Origin: Actinomycetes bacterium
GTDB lineage: Bacteria; Actinomycetota; Acidimicrobiia; Acidimicrobiales; RAAP-2
Direction of reading: 5' to 3'
DNA length: 64,000 bases
Assembly: GCA_021791145.1 (NCBI GenBank)
Contig: JAJYXE010000008.1
Location: 5,748-69,747, forward strand
Of this stretch, positions 46,156 to 55,435 are shown in pieces; the stretch's first letter is position 1, and each line of letters begins with the position of its first letter. Under the pieces are notes generated by a model. That model was not told the DNA's origin and ran no database searches. It saw nothing but the letters and a program-made list of their open reading frames with translations. Both the position numbers and the translations under genes were made by a program.

Positions 46156-48837
46156 TCAACCGATGTCTGTTTGCATCTTTGCGACGACCGCCGGCGACAC
46201 CGCCAGCGGACCACCGAACACCGTGAAGCTCTCGATCTTCAGTGTCTCGCTTGTACCGGTGTCCACCGAGGTGCCCGACTTGCCGTGTGCCTTCAAGAAG
46301 GCTGTCGTCGCCGGACCAACTGTCGTCGGGCTCTTGGTCAGGAGGATGGGCTCCGGCACGGTGCCGGCGTACATCCCACCGACGAGGCCATCGGTGAACC
46401 CGTTGCCACGCGCGACTGCGACAGCAGTGTTGTCCCAGTCAAGACCGACATTCGGCTTCGACATCTCGAACGTGGCAAGCATCGCCGCGGTGTCTGTGTA
46501 GGTCTTCCCAGCGACGCGCATCACCTCGACGCCCAGGCTCTGCAGCGAGGTCACCACTGTGTTGGCGACCGCGAGCTGGCCGCCCATCAAGATGACCTGC
46601 TTGATCCCGAGTGTCGCAATCGCCCCGATGGTGCTCGAAGGAAGCGAAGTCGGTGTGGTGAGCAGGACCGGAATCCCGTGCCCTGTTGCCTGCCAGTACG
46701 AGGTCGTGCTGGCCGCCATGGCGTCCTGGAACTCCTTGCTGCTGGCGATGATCGCGGTGGGCACCTTCGCACCCGTCAAGGGTGCCGGCGAGGCAGCGCC
46801 TGCGGTGTCATTGAACGCCCCGTTGCCCTTTGTGGCGTTGACCCCGGCGTAGGCTCCCACGAAGCTGGCTTTCATCACATGCGTTGTCGGTGCCTGCTCG
46901 GCGATCATCGCCGCGGTGTCCGCAGCGGTCATCCCGTAGATGCGTGTCACCGAGATGAAGCGTGTGTGGCCATTTGTCGTGAGCTTCGTCGAGCCGCCGC
47001 ACTTGTATGCCGGCAGTGTCTCGATCTGAGCTTTCACTGTTGTGCTCACCGCCAACGGGCCACCGACGATGAACACTTGGGTCACACCCTCGGCCTTGAG
47101 GGCCCGCATCGTGGGTGCGGACAGTTGCCCGTACGGGGTCAGGAGCACGCCGGTGTGAAGATAGCTCGCCAGGTACTGCGCCGACAGCGCGTCCTGGAAG
47201 TGCTGGTCAGTCGCCAGAATCACAGGCCGGTTGTTTGTCAATGTCGGGTGCATGCCCACGCAGGTGCCTTCGCTCGGGGGGAACTTCGTCTCGAGCAGCT
47301 TCACCGCGGTCGCGTCAGCTGTTGCGCCGTAGATCTGCGTCGGCGCCTGTGTCGTGACCGTAAAGGCGAGCGCTTCTGTCACTGTCGGGCTTCCATTCGT
47401 CGTGCTGCATGTTGCGGAGCTGCTGAAGACGACGATGGCCTTCTGTGTGCTTGTAGCCCCCGCTGTCAGGTTCACTGCGAGCCCGGACAGCACGTAGGTG
47501 CTCGGCTTTGTCGGTGTCGAGGAGCGGACCTTGTAGATCACCGTCGTCTTTGTTGTCCCGGTAGTCGGCAGGAGCTTCACTGTCGACGCCGTGCCGTTGC
47601 CGCCTGTGACCTTGACGGTCGGCGTCGCCGTGCCGTTGAAGTGAGCGTGGCTCGTTGTCGCGAGGGTCACGCACACGTAGCCGGTCGGCACCTGTCCGCC
47701 CACGGCCTCGACGACCTTCACGGGGCTGATCGCCGCGTCGAAGGAGTCGGGCTTGACCGTGACAGCAGGTGTGTTCGCAGTGACGTAAGAGTCCGCGACG
47801 TTAGCGTTGGAAGCTGCCGTCGTCGTCACCGTCTGGATCGTCGATTTGCCGGTGATCGCGACTGTGCCGGTCCCGGTTGTCGTACCGACGCTGTAGACGA
47901 CTGTGCTGACCACGAAGACCGCCGTCGCCGCCGTCGTCGTTGTCTTGGTCAGGACGTCGGCCGCTGTGAAGGTGAGGTCCAGCACGTTGTGGCTGTTGGC
48001 GCTGCAGCTCCCAGAGTGGCTCAGCGACGCCGTGATCTTCGGCGTTGTCTTCACGTCATGCGACTTGGACGCTGTGAAGGCGACCTTCGGCGTCGACTTG
48101 AACAGCACGTACGATGTGCCCAAGCACTCCGTGGACGTTGCTGGGGCCACTGCGAGGGCAATTGTGCTTGTCTTCGCCCACCCGGTTGTCTCGGTGGTCG
48201 ACCCAGTGATCGTGACGACGAATGTGCCGCCAGGACCTGTGTGTCCCACGCCGATCGGGATCGCTGTCGAGGTCACCACGATCGAAGCGGGTGCGCCGGG
48301 AGGAGCGGCCGGACCGACCGCGTTCACGACGGATGTCGGGTTGAACAGGGAGAGTGTGACTAAGGTCGCGCTCTTCCACGCGGGCGTCACCGTGATTGTG
48401 CCCTCGGCTCCGGTGGTCTCATAGGTGATCCCGGTGACGAAGACTGTGGCAGTCGCTCCTGTCGCCAAGTTTGTGGCGAGGGTGCAGGTGAGGGTCGCTG
48501 ATGCGGACGTGCACGAGACGTGGGCGCCGCTGGCCGAGACCGAGAAGGTTTGCCAGGCCACGGTACTCGCTCCCGCTGTGGACGCGAGTGTGAGCGTCAG
48601 CACCGAGCTGGTGCCACTTGTCGCGCCCGATGAATTCTTGAGGTGCAGGGTCAAGTTGCCTGCTGGCTGACCCGAGCCCGTCCCGGCGACTGTCGGATGA
48701 CTGGAGGCGCTGATCGTGCTGGACCGGGTCAATGCGGCGGCGGTGCCGGCAGCGAGGCCCACCACGCTCCCCACCATGCCTACGCCGAGCGCCAGCGCTG
48801 CCGACAGTCGGCGCAGCCGATGTGTTCGATGTTTCAA
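46156..48837 (-). CDS. Exported cell-wall-binding repeat 2 (CWB2) surface protein
   Basis: 893 aa. The signal sequence LKHRTHRLRRLSAALALGVG is followed by a hydrophobic stretch and an ATAAAL-like end. Residues about 40-500 are Thr/Val/Ser-rich beta-type repeats. The last 350 carry three CWB2 units, each with TRIYGMTAADTAA-like, ILATDQHFQDALSAQ-like and VFIVGGPLAVS-like motifs; the last ends FTVFGGPLAVSPAVV. CWB2 triplets anchor proteins to secondary wall polymers. I prefer the TTG start at 48837 because AAGGAGGG lies 7 nt upstream; a GTG 14 codons earlier lacks such a site. Confidence 0.88.
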   Translation of the reverse strand: MKHRTHRLRRLSAALALGVGMVGSVVGLAAGTAAALTRSSTISASSHPTVAGTGSGQPAGNLTLHLKNSSGATSGTSSVLTLTLASTAGASTVAWQTFSVSASGAHVSCTSASATLTCTLATNLATGATATVFVTGITYETTGAEGTITVTPAWKSATLVTLSLFNPTSVVNAVGPAAPPGAPASIVVTSTAIPIGVGHTGPGGTFVVTITGSTTETTGWAKTSTIALAVAPATSTECLGTSYVLFKSTPKVAFTASKSHDVKTTPKITASLSHSGSCSANSHNVLDLTFTAADVLTKTTTTAATAVFVVSTVVYSVGTTTGTGTVAITGKSTIQTVTTTAASNANVADSYVTANTPAVTVKPDSFDAAISPVKVVEAVGGQVPTGYVCVTLATTSHAHFNGTATPTVKVTGGNGTASTVKLLPTTGTTKTTVIYKVRSSTPTKPSTYVLSGLAVNLTAGATSTQKAIVVFSSSATCSTTNGSPTVTEALAFTVTTQAPTQIYGATADATAVKLLETKFPPSEGTCVGMHPTLTNNRPVILATDQHFQDALSAQYLASYLHTGVLLTPYGQLSAPTMRALKAEGVTQVFIVGGPLAVSTTVKAQIETLPAYKCGGSTKLTTNGHTRFISVTRIYGMTAADTAAMIAEQAPTTHVMKASFVGAYAGVNATKGNGAFNDTAGAASPAPLTGAKVPTAIIASSKEFQDAMAASTTSYWQATGHGIPVLLTTPTSLPSSTIGAIATLGIKQVILMGGQLAVANTVVTSLQSLGVEVMRVAGKTYTDTAAMLATFEMSKPNVGLDWDNTAVAVARGNGFTDGLVGGMYAGTVPEPILLTKSPTTVGPATTAFLKAHGKSGTSVDTGTSETLKIESFTVFGGPLAVSPAVVAKMQTDIG

Positions 48838-49173
48838 GGGTGTTCCCTCCTTGGCTTTCGCCTTGCTCTTCTCTCTCACGTTGGCTAGCGCCTCGCACCG
48901 CCGGCATCAGCCGGGCGGCGCGGCGACGGTCGCACTGGTGCTACGTGAATCACAACCGATCCGGAGCTTACTTTGTGACGCGCGACCGCAGTGGGAATTC
49001 CTCTCAGCGCGACGGCGAGCGGTGCCGACCCTGTGGATAACTTCGACTTGGCGCACGGTGGTGCGGGTGGGTCGGGGATCCTCACGCGGCGCACGGGCGT
49101 TTCCTAGGATGCGCCTTGACGCGACGGGCCGGGATCGCCGATCGTGTGGGCAGCAGCCGGACAAGGGGGGTCA
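48838..49173. other. Divergent promoter region, CWB2 / permease
   Basis: 336 bp with no gene. It contains the CWB2 ribosome site and presumably both promoters; no box pair was clear. Confidence 0.55.
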
Positions 49174-50667
49174 ATGACCACGGCACTGGACAAGGCAGCA
49201 TCGCTCGGGCACCTGCCCGAGACCGACGAAGCGTTCCACATCGAGACCCACGGGGTCGACTACATCCCGATCTCGGAGCGGTGGGCGAAGCCGAGGGACG
49301 TCGGCTGGCTGTGGGCGGGCGCGAGCATCCAGGTCGAGTACTTCATCTACGGCGCCATCCTCATGACCTTCGGGTTCACCTTCTACCAGGCGCTCTCGGT
49401 CATCATCATCGGGAACCTCTCCTACTTCCTCCTCGGCCTCTCGAGCCTCCAGGGCCCGCAGGCCGGCACCACGGTCTTCGGCACCAACCGCGCCGCCTAC
49501 GGCCCCAACGGCTCGCGGATCATCTCCTTCTTCAACTGGCTCACCCAGCTCGGCTTCGAGGTCGAAGGGATCATCCTGATCGTCGGCGCGGCCCTCGTCC
49601 TCTCGGACAAGGCGGGCTTCCATCCCGGCGACGCGGCCAAGGTCGTCTTCGTGATCATCGCGGTCGCGATCCAGGCGGTCCTGCCGTTCCTCGGCCACGC
49701 GACGATGGTGCGGGTCCTTCGGTGGCTCACCATCCCCTTCATCGTGATCTTCGCGATCCTGCTCGGCTTCGCGGTCCCCCACGTCACGACCGCCAGCCCC
49801 GCGCACGGGGTGGGCTGGCCGCTCTACATGGCCGGGCTGGCCTTCACGATCACCCTGTCGGGCCTCGGGTGGACCGAGTGCGGGAGCGACTACTCGCGCT
49901 ACCTGCGGCCCGAGGCCAAGAAGTCGTCGATCGTCGGCTGGGTGTTCGTCTCGACCGCCATCCCCGAGATCCTGGTCATGACGCTCGGCGCCGCGGTCTT
50001 CACCTTCGTGAAGGGGCTCGGCACAGGCGCCGCCTTCACAGCCCTCGCCCACCAGAGCGCCATCCCGGCGTGGTTCGTCGTGCTCTTCCTCATCTTCGCG
50101 ATCTTCCAGATCTTCGCGATCAACGGTCTCGACCTCTACTCGTCGGGGGTCACCCTCCAGGCCCTCGGGCTCCGGGTGAAGCGCTACCAGGCCGTCCTCA
50201 TCGACTGCGTGATCGTGCTCGGCTTCACGATCTTCGCCGTCTTGAGCACGTCGTTCTCCACGTACCTGGGGGACTTCGTCTTCATGGTGATCATCTGGAT
50301 CGCCCCGTGGTTCGGGATCTACATCACCGACTGGGCCCTGCGGCGCTTCAAGTACGTGCCGGCCCAGCTCCAGCGCACCGGGCGCGACTCCCTCTACTAC
50401 CGCAACGGCGGCTTCTTCTGGCCGGCGATCATCGCCCAGCTGGTCGGGATGTTCGCGGCGGCCTCGGGGCTGTCGGTGACACCGAAGATCTACTTCACGA
50501 TGCCGACCTGGGTGAACGAGGTCACGGTCCACACGACATACGCGGACTTCAGCGTCTACCTCGGAATCGGGGTCGGCGCCCTCCTCTACCTGGTGCTCGC
50601 CTGGTCGAGCGTCCGCAAGCAGGCAGACGAGCAGGAGCGGCTGCTCGCGTCGGCGCCGCCCCAGTAG
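49174..50667 (+). CDS. NCS1-family nucleobase permease
   Basis: 497 aa, about 12 membrane helices. The N-terminal HGVDYIPISERWAKPRDVGW, FGTNRAAYGPNGS, GLGWTECGSDYSRY and LDLYSSGVTLQALGLRV segments match the NCS1 purine/cytosine/hydantoin transporters. Substrate not predictable. ATG 49174 follows a G-rich ribosome site; an earlier in-frame GTG adds only a few residues. Confidence 0.9.
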   Translation: MTTALDKAASLGHLPETDEAFHIETHGVDYIPISERWAKPRDVGWLWAGASIQVEYFIYGAILMTFGFTFYQALSVIIIGNLSYFLLGLSSLQGPQAGTTVFGTNRAAYGPNGSRIISFFNWLTQLGFEVEGIILIVGAALVLSDKAGFHPGDAAKVVFVIIAVAIQAVLPFLGHATMVRVLRWLTIPFIVIFAILLGFAVPHVTTASPAHGVGWPLYMAGLAFTITLSGLGWTECGSDYSRYLRPEAKKSSIVGWVFVSTAIPEILVMTLGAAVFTFVKGLGTGAAFTALAHQSAIPAWFVVLFLIFAIFQIFAINGLDLYSSGVTLQALGLRVKRYQAVLIDCVIVLGFTIFAVLSTSFSTYLGDFVFMVIIWIAPWFGIYITDWALRRFKYVPAQLQRTGRDSLYYRNGGFFWPAIIAQLVGMFAAASGLSVTPKIYFTMPTWVNEVTVHTTYADFSVYLGIGVGALLYLVLAWSSVRKQADEQERLLASAPPQ

Positions 50668-50734
50668 CCCCGCCCCTAGCCCTGCGCCGCCGACGCGCTC
50701 GTCGCCGCGCCGGCGGCGCGCGCGTCGGGGCAGC

Positions 50735-52426
50735 TCAGCAGGCGAGCTCTCCGAGCACCTGCTCTGCGTCGACGATGCGGTAGGCGTACCCCTGCTCGGC
50801 CAAGAACCGCTGGCGGCGGAGCGCGAACTCCTGGTCGTTGGTGTCGCGCGAGACCACCGAGTAGAAGTGGGCCTGGCGGCCGTCCCTCTTCGGGCGAAGG
50901 AGGCGGCCCAGGCGCTGGGCCTCCTCCTGGCGGCTCCCGAAGGTGCCCGAGACCTGGATCGCCACGCTCGCCTCGGGGAGGTCCACCGAGAAGTTGGCGA
51001 CCTTGGACACGACGAGCACCGGGATCTCCCCGCAGCGGAAGGCGGCGAAGAGCCGCTCGCGCTCGGCCGTGGCCGTCGCCCCGGTGAGGACCGGCGCGCC
51101 CAGGCGCTGGCCGAGCACCTCGAGCTGGTCGAGGAACTGGCCGATCACGAGCGTCGGCTCGCCGGCCGCCACCGCGGCGGCGCACAGCGCGTCGACGACG
51201 GCGAGCTTGGAGCGGGCGGTCGCCCCGGCGCGGTAGCGGTCCTGGGCTTCGGCGAGCGCGTAGGCCATCCGCTCCTCGTCGGCGAGGGTGACCCGGACCT
51301 CGGTGCACGACGCCGGGGCGATGTAGCCCTGGGCCTCGATGTCCCGCCAGGGCACGTCGAAGCGCTTGGGGCCGATGAGGCTGAACACGTCGCCTTCCTT
51401 GCGGTCCTCGCGCACCAGGGTCGCGGTGAGCCCGAGGCGCCGGCGGCTCTGGATGTCCGCGGTCATCCGGAAGACCGGCGCGGGGAGGAGGTGGACCTCG
51501 TCGTAGACGATGAGGCCCCAGTCCTCGGCCGACAGGGTGTCCATGTGGGGGAGCAGCCGGCCGCGCTTCGTGATCACGATCTGGTAGGTGGCCAAGGTGA
51601 CCGGGCGGATCTCCTTTCGCTCACCTGAGTACTCTCCGATCTCGTCGTCTCGGAGCGAGGTGTGGGCGAGCAGCTCCGCGCGCCACTGGCGCGCCGCGAC
51701 CGTGCTCGTCACGAGGACGAGCGTCCGGCTCGAGACCTTCGCCATCGCGGCCATCGCGACGGCGGTCTTGCCGGCTCCGCAGGGCAGGACCACCACCCCG
51801 CTCCCGGCGGCCACGAAGGCGTCGGCCGCCTGGCGCTGGTAGGCGCGGAGCGCGAAGGAGCCGTCCTCGCACAGCGCGATCGCATGCGGGCTGCCCTCGA
51901 CGTAGCCGGCGCGGTCCTCCGCGGGCCACCCGAGCTTGATGAGGGCCTGCTTCAGCCGGCCGCGGTGCTCCCGGTAGACCGAGACCGTGTCGGCGTCGAT
52001 GCGAGGCCCGAGGAGGGGGGCGATCATCTTCGCCCTGGTCGCCTCCTCGAGCACCGGGCGGTCGCTCGTGCGCAGCACCAGGCCGTGGCGGGGGTCGTCT
52101 TCGAGGACCAGCCGCCCGTAGCGGGCGATCGTCTCGTTCACCTGGGCGAGCAGGGCGTCGGGGAGCGCGAAGCGGGACCAGCGGCGCAGGGAGGCGCAGA
52201 CCGCCGCTGCGTCCATGCCGGCGGCGCGCGCGTTCCACAGGCCGAGCGGCGTCATCCGGTAGGTGTGGACGTGCTCGGGAGAGCGCTCGAGCTCGGCGAA
52301 GGCGGCGATCTCCGTGCGGCAGTCCTCCGCGTCCGGGTGGTCGAGCTCGAGCAGGAGGGTCTGGTCCGACTGGACGATCAGCGGCCCTCCCCCCGGACGT
52401 GTGCGTGCATCTGGACCGTTCGTCAC
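50735..52426 (-). CDS. DNA repair helicase XPB
   Basis: 563 aa. The N-terminal damage-recognition-like domain is followed by helicase motif I VVLPCGAGKTAVAM, II YDEVHLLP (DEVH), III LGLTATLVREDRKEGD, the ThM-like segment and motif VI QEEAQRLGRLLRPKRDGRQ. It unwinds DNA 3'-5', like the mycobacterial ERCC3 homologue. GTG 52426 overlaps the stop of the upstream helicase-associated gene (GTGA). Confidence 0.93.
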   Translation of the reverse strand: MTNGPDARTRPGGGPLIVQSDQTLLLELDHPDAEDCRTEIAAFAELERSPEHVHTYRMTPLGLWNARAAGMDAAAVCASLRRWSRFALPDALLAQVNETIARYGRLVLEDDPRHGLVLRTSDRPVLEEATRAKMIAPLLGPRIDADTVSVYREHRGRLKQALIKLGWPAEDRAGYVEGSPHAIALCEDGSFALRAYQRQAADAFVAAGSGVVVLPCGAGKTAVAMAAMAKVSSRTLVLVTSTVAARQWRAELLAHTSLRDDEIGEYSGERKEIRPVTLATYQIVITKRGRLLPHMDTLSAEDWGLIVYDEVHLLPAPVFRMTADIQSRRRLGLTATLVREDRKEGDVFSLIGPKRFDVPWRDIEAQGYIAPASCTEVRVTLADEERMAYALAEAQDRYRAGATARSKLAVVDALCAAAVAAGEPTLVIGQFLDQLEVLGQRLGAPVLTGATATAERERLFAAFRCGEIPVLVVSKVANFSVDLPEASVAIQVSGTFGSRQEEAQRLGRLLRPKRDGRQAHFYSVVSRDTNDQEFALRRQRFLAEQGYAYRIVDAEQVLGELAC

Positions 52427-55182
52427 AGCAGCTCCTCCTCGGCGTCGGTCAGGACCCGCGCCCAGCCGATCCTCTCCAGCACGTACTTCTGCTCGGACCA
52501 GCGGGGGGCCACCTGTCCGAGCATCACCCGCTCCGAGACGTCCAGGACGTCCACGGTCACCTCCAGCGCCTTGCCCGCGCCCGACGTGTACGAGAGGCGG
52601 ACCAGCCAGCCCTCCTCCTCTGCGAGCTCGAGGAGCCGGTGGATCTCGGCCGGGGCGTGGGCGATCTGCGAGGGGCGCTCCAGCCCGGCCCCGCGCCCCT
52701 CGCCGGCGGCGGCGGGCACGCCGTCGTCGTCGTCGATCCCGAGCTCGTAGCGCTCCATCGCGTCGAGGAGCACCGCGAGGTCCGGGTCGTCGAGGAGCAC
52801 CTCGAGGTCTGGGTCGTCGAGGTCTGGGTCGTCGAGGTCTGTGGCGTCCTCGTCGCCTCCGCTCTCGTCCTCCAGCCCTGTCTCGGACCTCGGACGGCGA
52901 AGGAGGGTCGGGATCTCGACGCGCGCCGCGCCGGGGTGGCGGGCGGGCTCGGGCCGGCCCCGCCCCGGTCGGTCCGACGCCGCGAGCAGCGCCTCGGCGA
53001 GCGCTTGCAGGCGCTCGCCGTCGCCGGGCGAGGTCCCCTCCCCGTCGGGACCGGAGACCTGGCGCGCTGCGCCGGGACGGCCGCCGGGGCCCCGGACGCG
53101 AGAAGGAGGCGGCTGGGCCCGCTCGGGCTCGACCGAGGTGCGCACCACGGTCCCGTCCTCGCGCTCCTCCACGGGCAGGTACCCCTCCTCGCGCAGCGTG
53201 CCCAGCACCCGGCCGAGCGCGCTCGCGGAGACGAGGACCGTCGGGGAGATCGCGCGGAGCCCGAGCTTGGCGGCCTTCTTGCTGCGCAGCACCTCGGTCG
53301 CGAGCGCGGCGTCGTCGAAGCGGACGTAGCAGGCGCTCTGGCCGAGACGGATGTGCCCGTGGCGCCGCTCCACGTCGCCGACGAGGTAGGCGAGCGCCTG
53401 GGGGACGCCCTTGGCGGCGTGCGCCTCGAGGAAGGAGAGCACCTCGGCGCCGGTGCGCCCGGCGTCGAAGGCGCGCCGGACCGACCTCTCGCTGAACCGG
53501 TAGACCGCCGCGGCGCCGCGCCCTTCCACCTCGGCGAGGAGTGTGAGCTCGGCGCGCACCTTCGGGGGCACCCGCCCGGTGGCGAGCGCGGTCAGGTCGC
53601 CTTGGAGCACCAGCTCCCACGCGTCGGACGCCGCGTCGGCGAGGAGCGCGCGGGCAGCGCCCGCGTCGCCGTCCGCGAGCGCACGGGCGAGCGCGCTGGG
53701 CGCGCCCTGGGCCGCAAGCCCGAGCAGCTCCATCTCTGCGAGGACCCAGCGCGCGATCAACGACGGCGAGGCGACCACGTCGCTCCAGGCGAGCGGGGCG
53801 TCCCACGAGGCGGCCTCGGCCAGCGCCTGGGCGGCCTCGGGGTCGGCATGCCCGAGCTCGCAGGCGAGCGCCAGCACCCCGGCGCGCTGGGGCCCCGCCG
53901 CCGTGTCGGCGTCGTCGGGCACCCAGGCGAGCGCGGGCAGCACCTTGCCGCGGGTGTCGGTGGCGCCGGCCATCCCCGGATACGTCGGCGCGCCGAGCCA
54001 GCCCTGCGCCAGGACCCACCAGCGCGCCGGGACGTCGAGCGCGAGCCAGTCGTCGGCGGCGGGCGTCGGCAGCACCATTCCCCGCCGGGTGTCCTCCACC
54101 ACCAGCCCCGACGCGGCGGCGACCTCGAGCAGCACGAACGCATCGCGCTCGGGCACCTCGAGCTCGGCGGCCAGCCGGCGGACCTCCCTCACGCCCACCC
54201 CGCCGGCCTTGAGGACGGGTGCGGGCCTCACCCCCAGGCACTCGACCAGCCGTTCGACCGCCTGGCTCAGTGCGTCCACCCGGGCCACGACGTCGGCTGG
54301 CGACGGCTCGGTGAGCGCCGGGAGCTCCACGCGGGGCCGAAGGTAGGAGGCGGCGGGGAACGGATGCCCGCCGCGAAGCGCGAGGCCGACCTCGCGGGGC
54401 ATCACCGCCGAGTGCCAGGTGTCCCGGAAGACGAGGCCGCGGTGGAGCAGCCAGGCGGGGCCGTCCTCCTCGCGGCGCGCGCCGCGATAGGCCGACGACG
54501 CGACCTCCCAGGGCAAGGACATCGACGCGGAGCCCACCGAGAGCCGCTGCGCGAGGGCGCGTGCCTCTCTGGGCGCGCCCTCGAGAAGCCTGGCGACCGC
54601 GTCGTGGTCGCCGAGCACGCCGAGCACGTCACGCACGAGCTCGGCCCTGCGGGTCGCCACCTTGCGCGTGCCCCACGCCCGCACGATCGACTGGAGGTCC
54701 GACACGTTGAGCCGCTCGACCAGGTCGGCTGCCGGAGGGCCGAGGGCGGCGGCCCCGGCGACCGCGAGGAACGCGGGGTGGACGCACAGCTCGCCGTCAG
54801 AGACGCGCGCGACGAGGTGGCGCGCCTCGAGCCACGCGAGAGCCCGCGCGAGCGGGAGCTCGGTCCCCTCGCCCGCCAAGCGCTGCACGTCCGCGCAGGC
54901 GACGTGCTTTTCGCCGAGCAGGGTGAAGAGCTGCACCACCTGGATGACCGAGCTGTCCGCCTGCCGCAGCGCGCGCAGGACGCTCGGCACCCCAAAGGCC
55001 CGGGCCCCGAGCTCCCCGAGAGAGGACGGAGCGGGCTCCGCGAGGTCGGGGCGCAGCGCGAGCAGCGCGGCCAGCCCCTCGGCGTCGAGGTCCGAGAGGT
55101 CCTCGGCGTGGGCGGGGGCCACCGCGCCGAGGTGCCGGGCGCCGGACGTGGGCCTCCCCTTCGCCTTGGTCCGAGGGCTCAT
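52423..55182 (-). CDS. Helicase-associated domain protein (partner of XPB)
   Basis: 919 aa. The N-terminal winged-helix-like region has FGVPSVLRALRQADSSVIQVV. The middle carries a helicase-C-like domain (Helicase_C_3), and a degenerate DEC region with DDPDLDDPDL repeats is at 52785-52850. The C-terminal WYL-like end is LVRLSYTSGAGKALEVTVDV. In Actinobacteria this protein lies next to XPB and is presumed to work with it. ATG 55182 has GGAGG 6 nt upstream. Confidence 0.88.
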   Translation of the reverse strand: MSPRTKAKGRPTSGARHLGAVAPAHAEDLSDLDAEGLAALLALRPDLAEPAPSSLGELGARAFGVPSVLRALRQADSSVIQVVQLFTLLGEKHVACADVQRLAGEGTELPLARALAWLEARHLVARVSDGELCVHPAFLAVAGAAALGPPAADLVERLNVSDLQSIVRAWGTRKVATRRAELVRDVLGVLGDHDAVARLLEGAPREARALAQRLSVGSASMSLPWEVASSAYRGARREEDGPAWLLHRGLVFRDTWHSAVMPREVGLALRGGHPFPAASYLRPRVELPALTEPSPADVVARVDALSQAVERLVECLGVRPAPVLKAGGVGVREVRRLAAELEVPERDAFVLLEVAAASGLVVEDTRRGMVLPTPAADDWLALDVPARWWVLAQGWLGAPTYPGMAGATDTRGKVLPALAWVPDDADTAAGPQRAGVLALACELGHADPEAAQALAEAASWDAPLAWSDVVASPSLIARWVLAEMELLGLAAQGAPSALARALADGDAGAARALLADAASDAWELVLQGDLTALATGRVPPKVRAELTLLAEVEGRGAAAVYRFSERSVRRAFDAGRTGAEVLSFLEAHAAKGVPQALAYLVGDVERRHGHIRLGQSACYVRFDDAALATEVLRSKKAAKLGLRAISPTVLVSASALGRVLGTLREEGYLPVEEREDGTVVRTSVEPERAQPPPSRVRGPGGRPGAARQVSGPDGEGTSPGDGERLQALAEALLAASDRPGRGRPEPARHPGAARVEIPTLLRRPRSETGLEDESGGDEDATDLDDPDLDDPDLEVLLDDPDLAVLLDAMERYELGIDDDDGVPAAAGEGRGAGLERPSQIAHAPAEIHRLLELAEEEGWLVRLSYTSGAGKALEVTVDVLDVSERVMLGQVAPRWSEQKYVLERIGWARVLTDAEEELL

Positions 55183-55435
55183 CGCCGCCTCCTTCGAGAT
55201 GTCCTCCGATGGTCGCGTGCAGGTTCGCCTGCGACGCTGCAGCGGGACCGCCCGACACCCGGTGACGCGTGCCGGGTCACGGTACCAACCCGGTGCGCGC
55301 CGGTGGGTGATGCGCGACGACCTGGCACGACGGCGGCCGCGCGGCGCGGCGTGCGGCCCCGGGCGGCCCGCAGCGGCGGTCGGAGCGTCGCAGAGGCACT
55401 CGCCGGGGGCTCGGGGAACGGTAGATTCGGCGGTC
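55183..55435. other. Divergent region between helicase partner and YfhO-like gene
   Basis: 253 bp, no gene seen. Confidence 0.5.

Noticed and set aside
50735..54241. Single 1168-codon helicase frame
   Set aside because: The upstream half is an out-of-frame reading of the helicase-associated gene; the real XPB starts at GTG 52426 with the overlapping stop.
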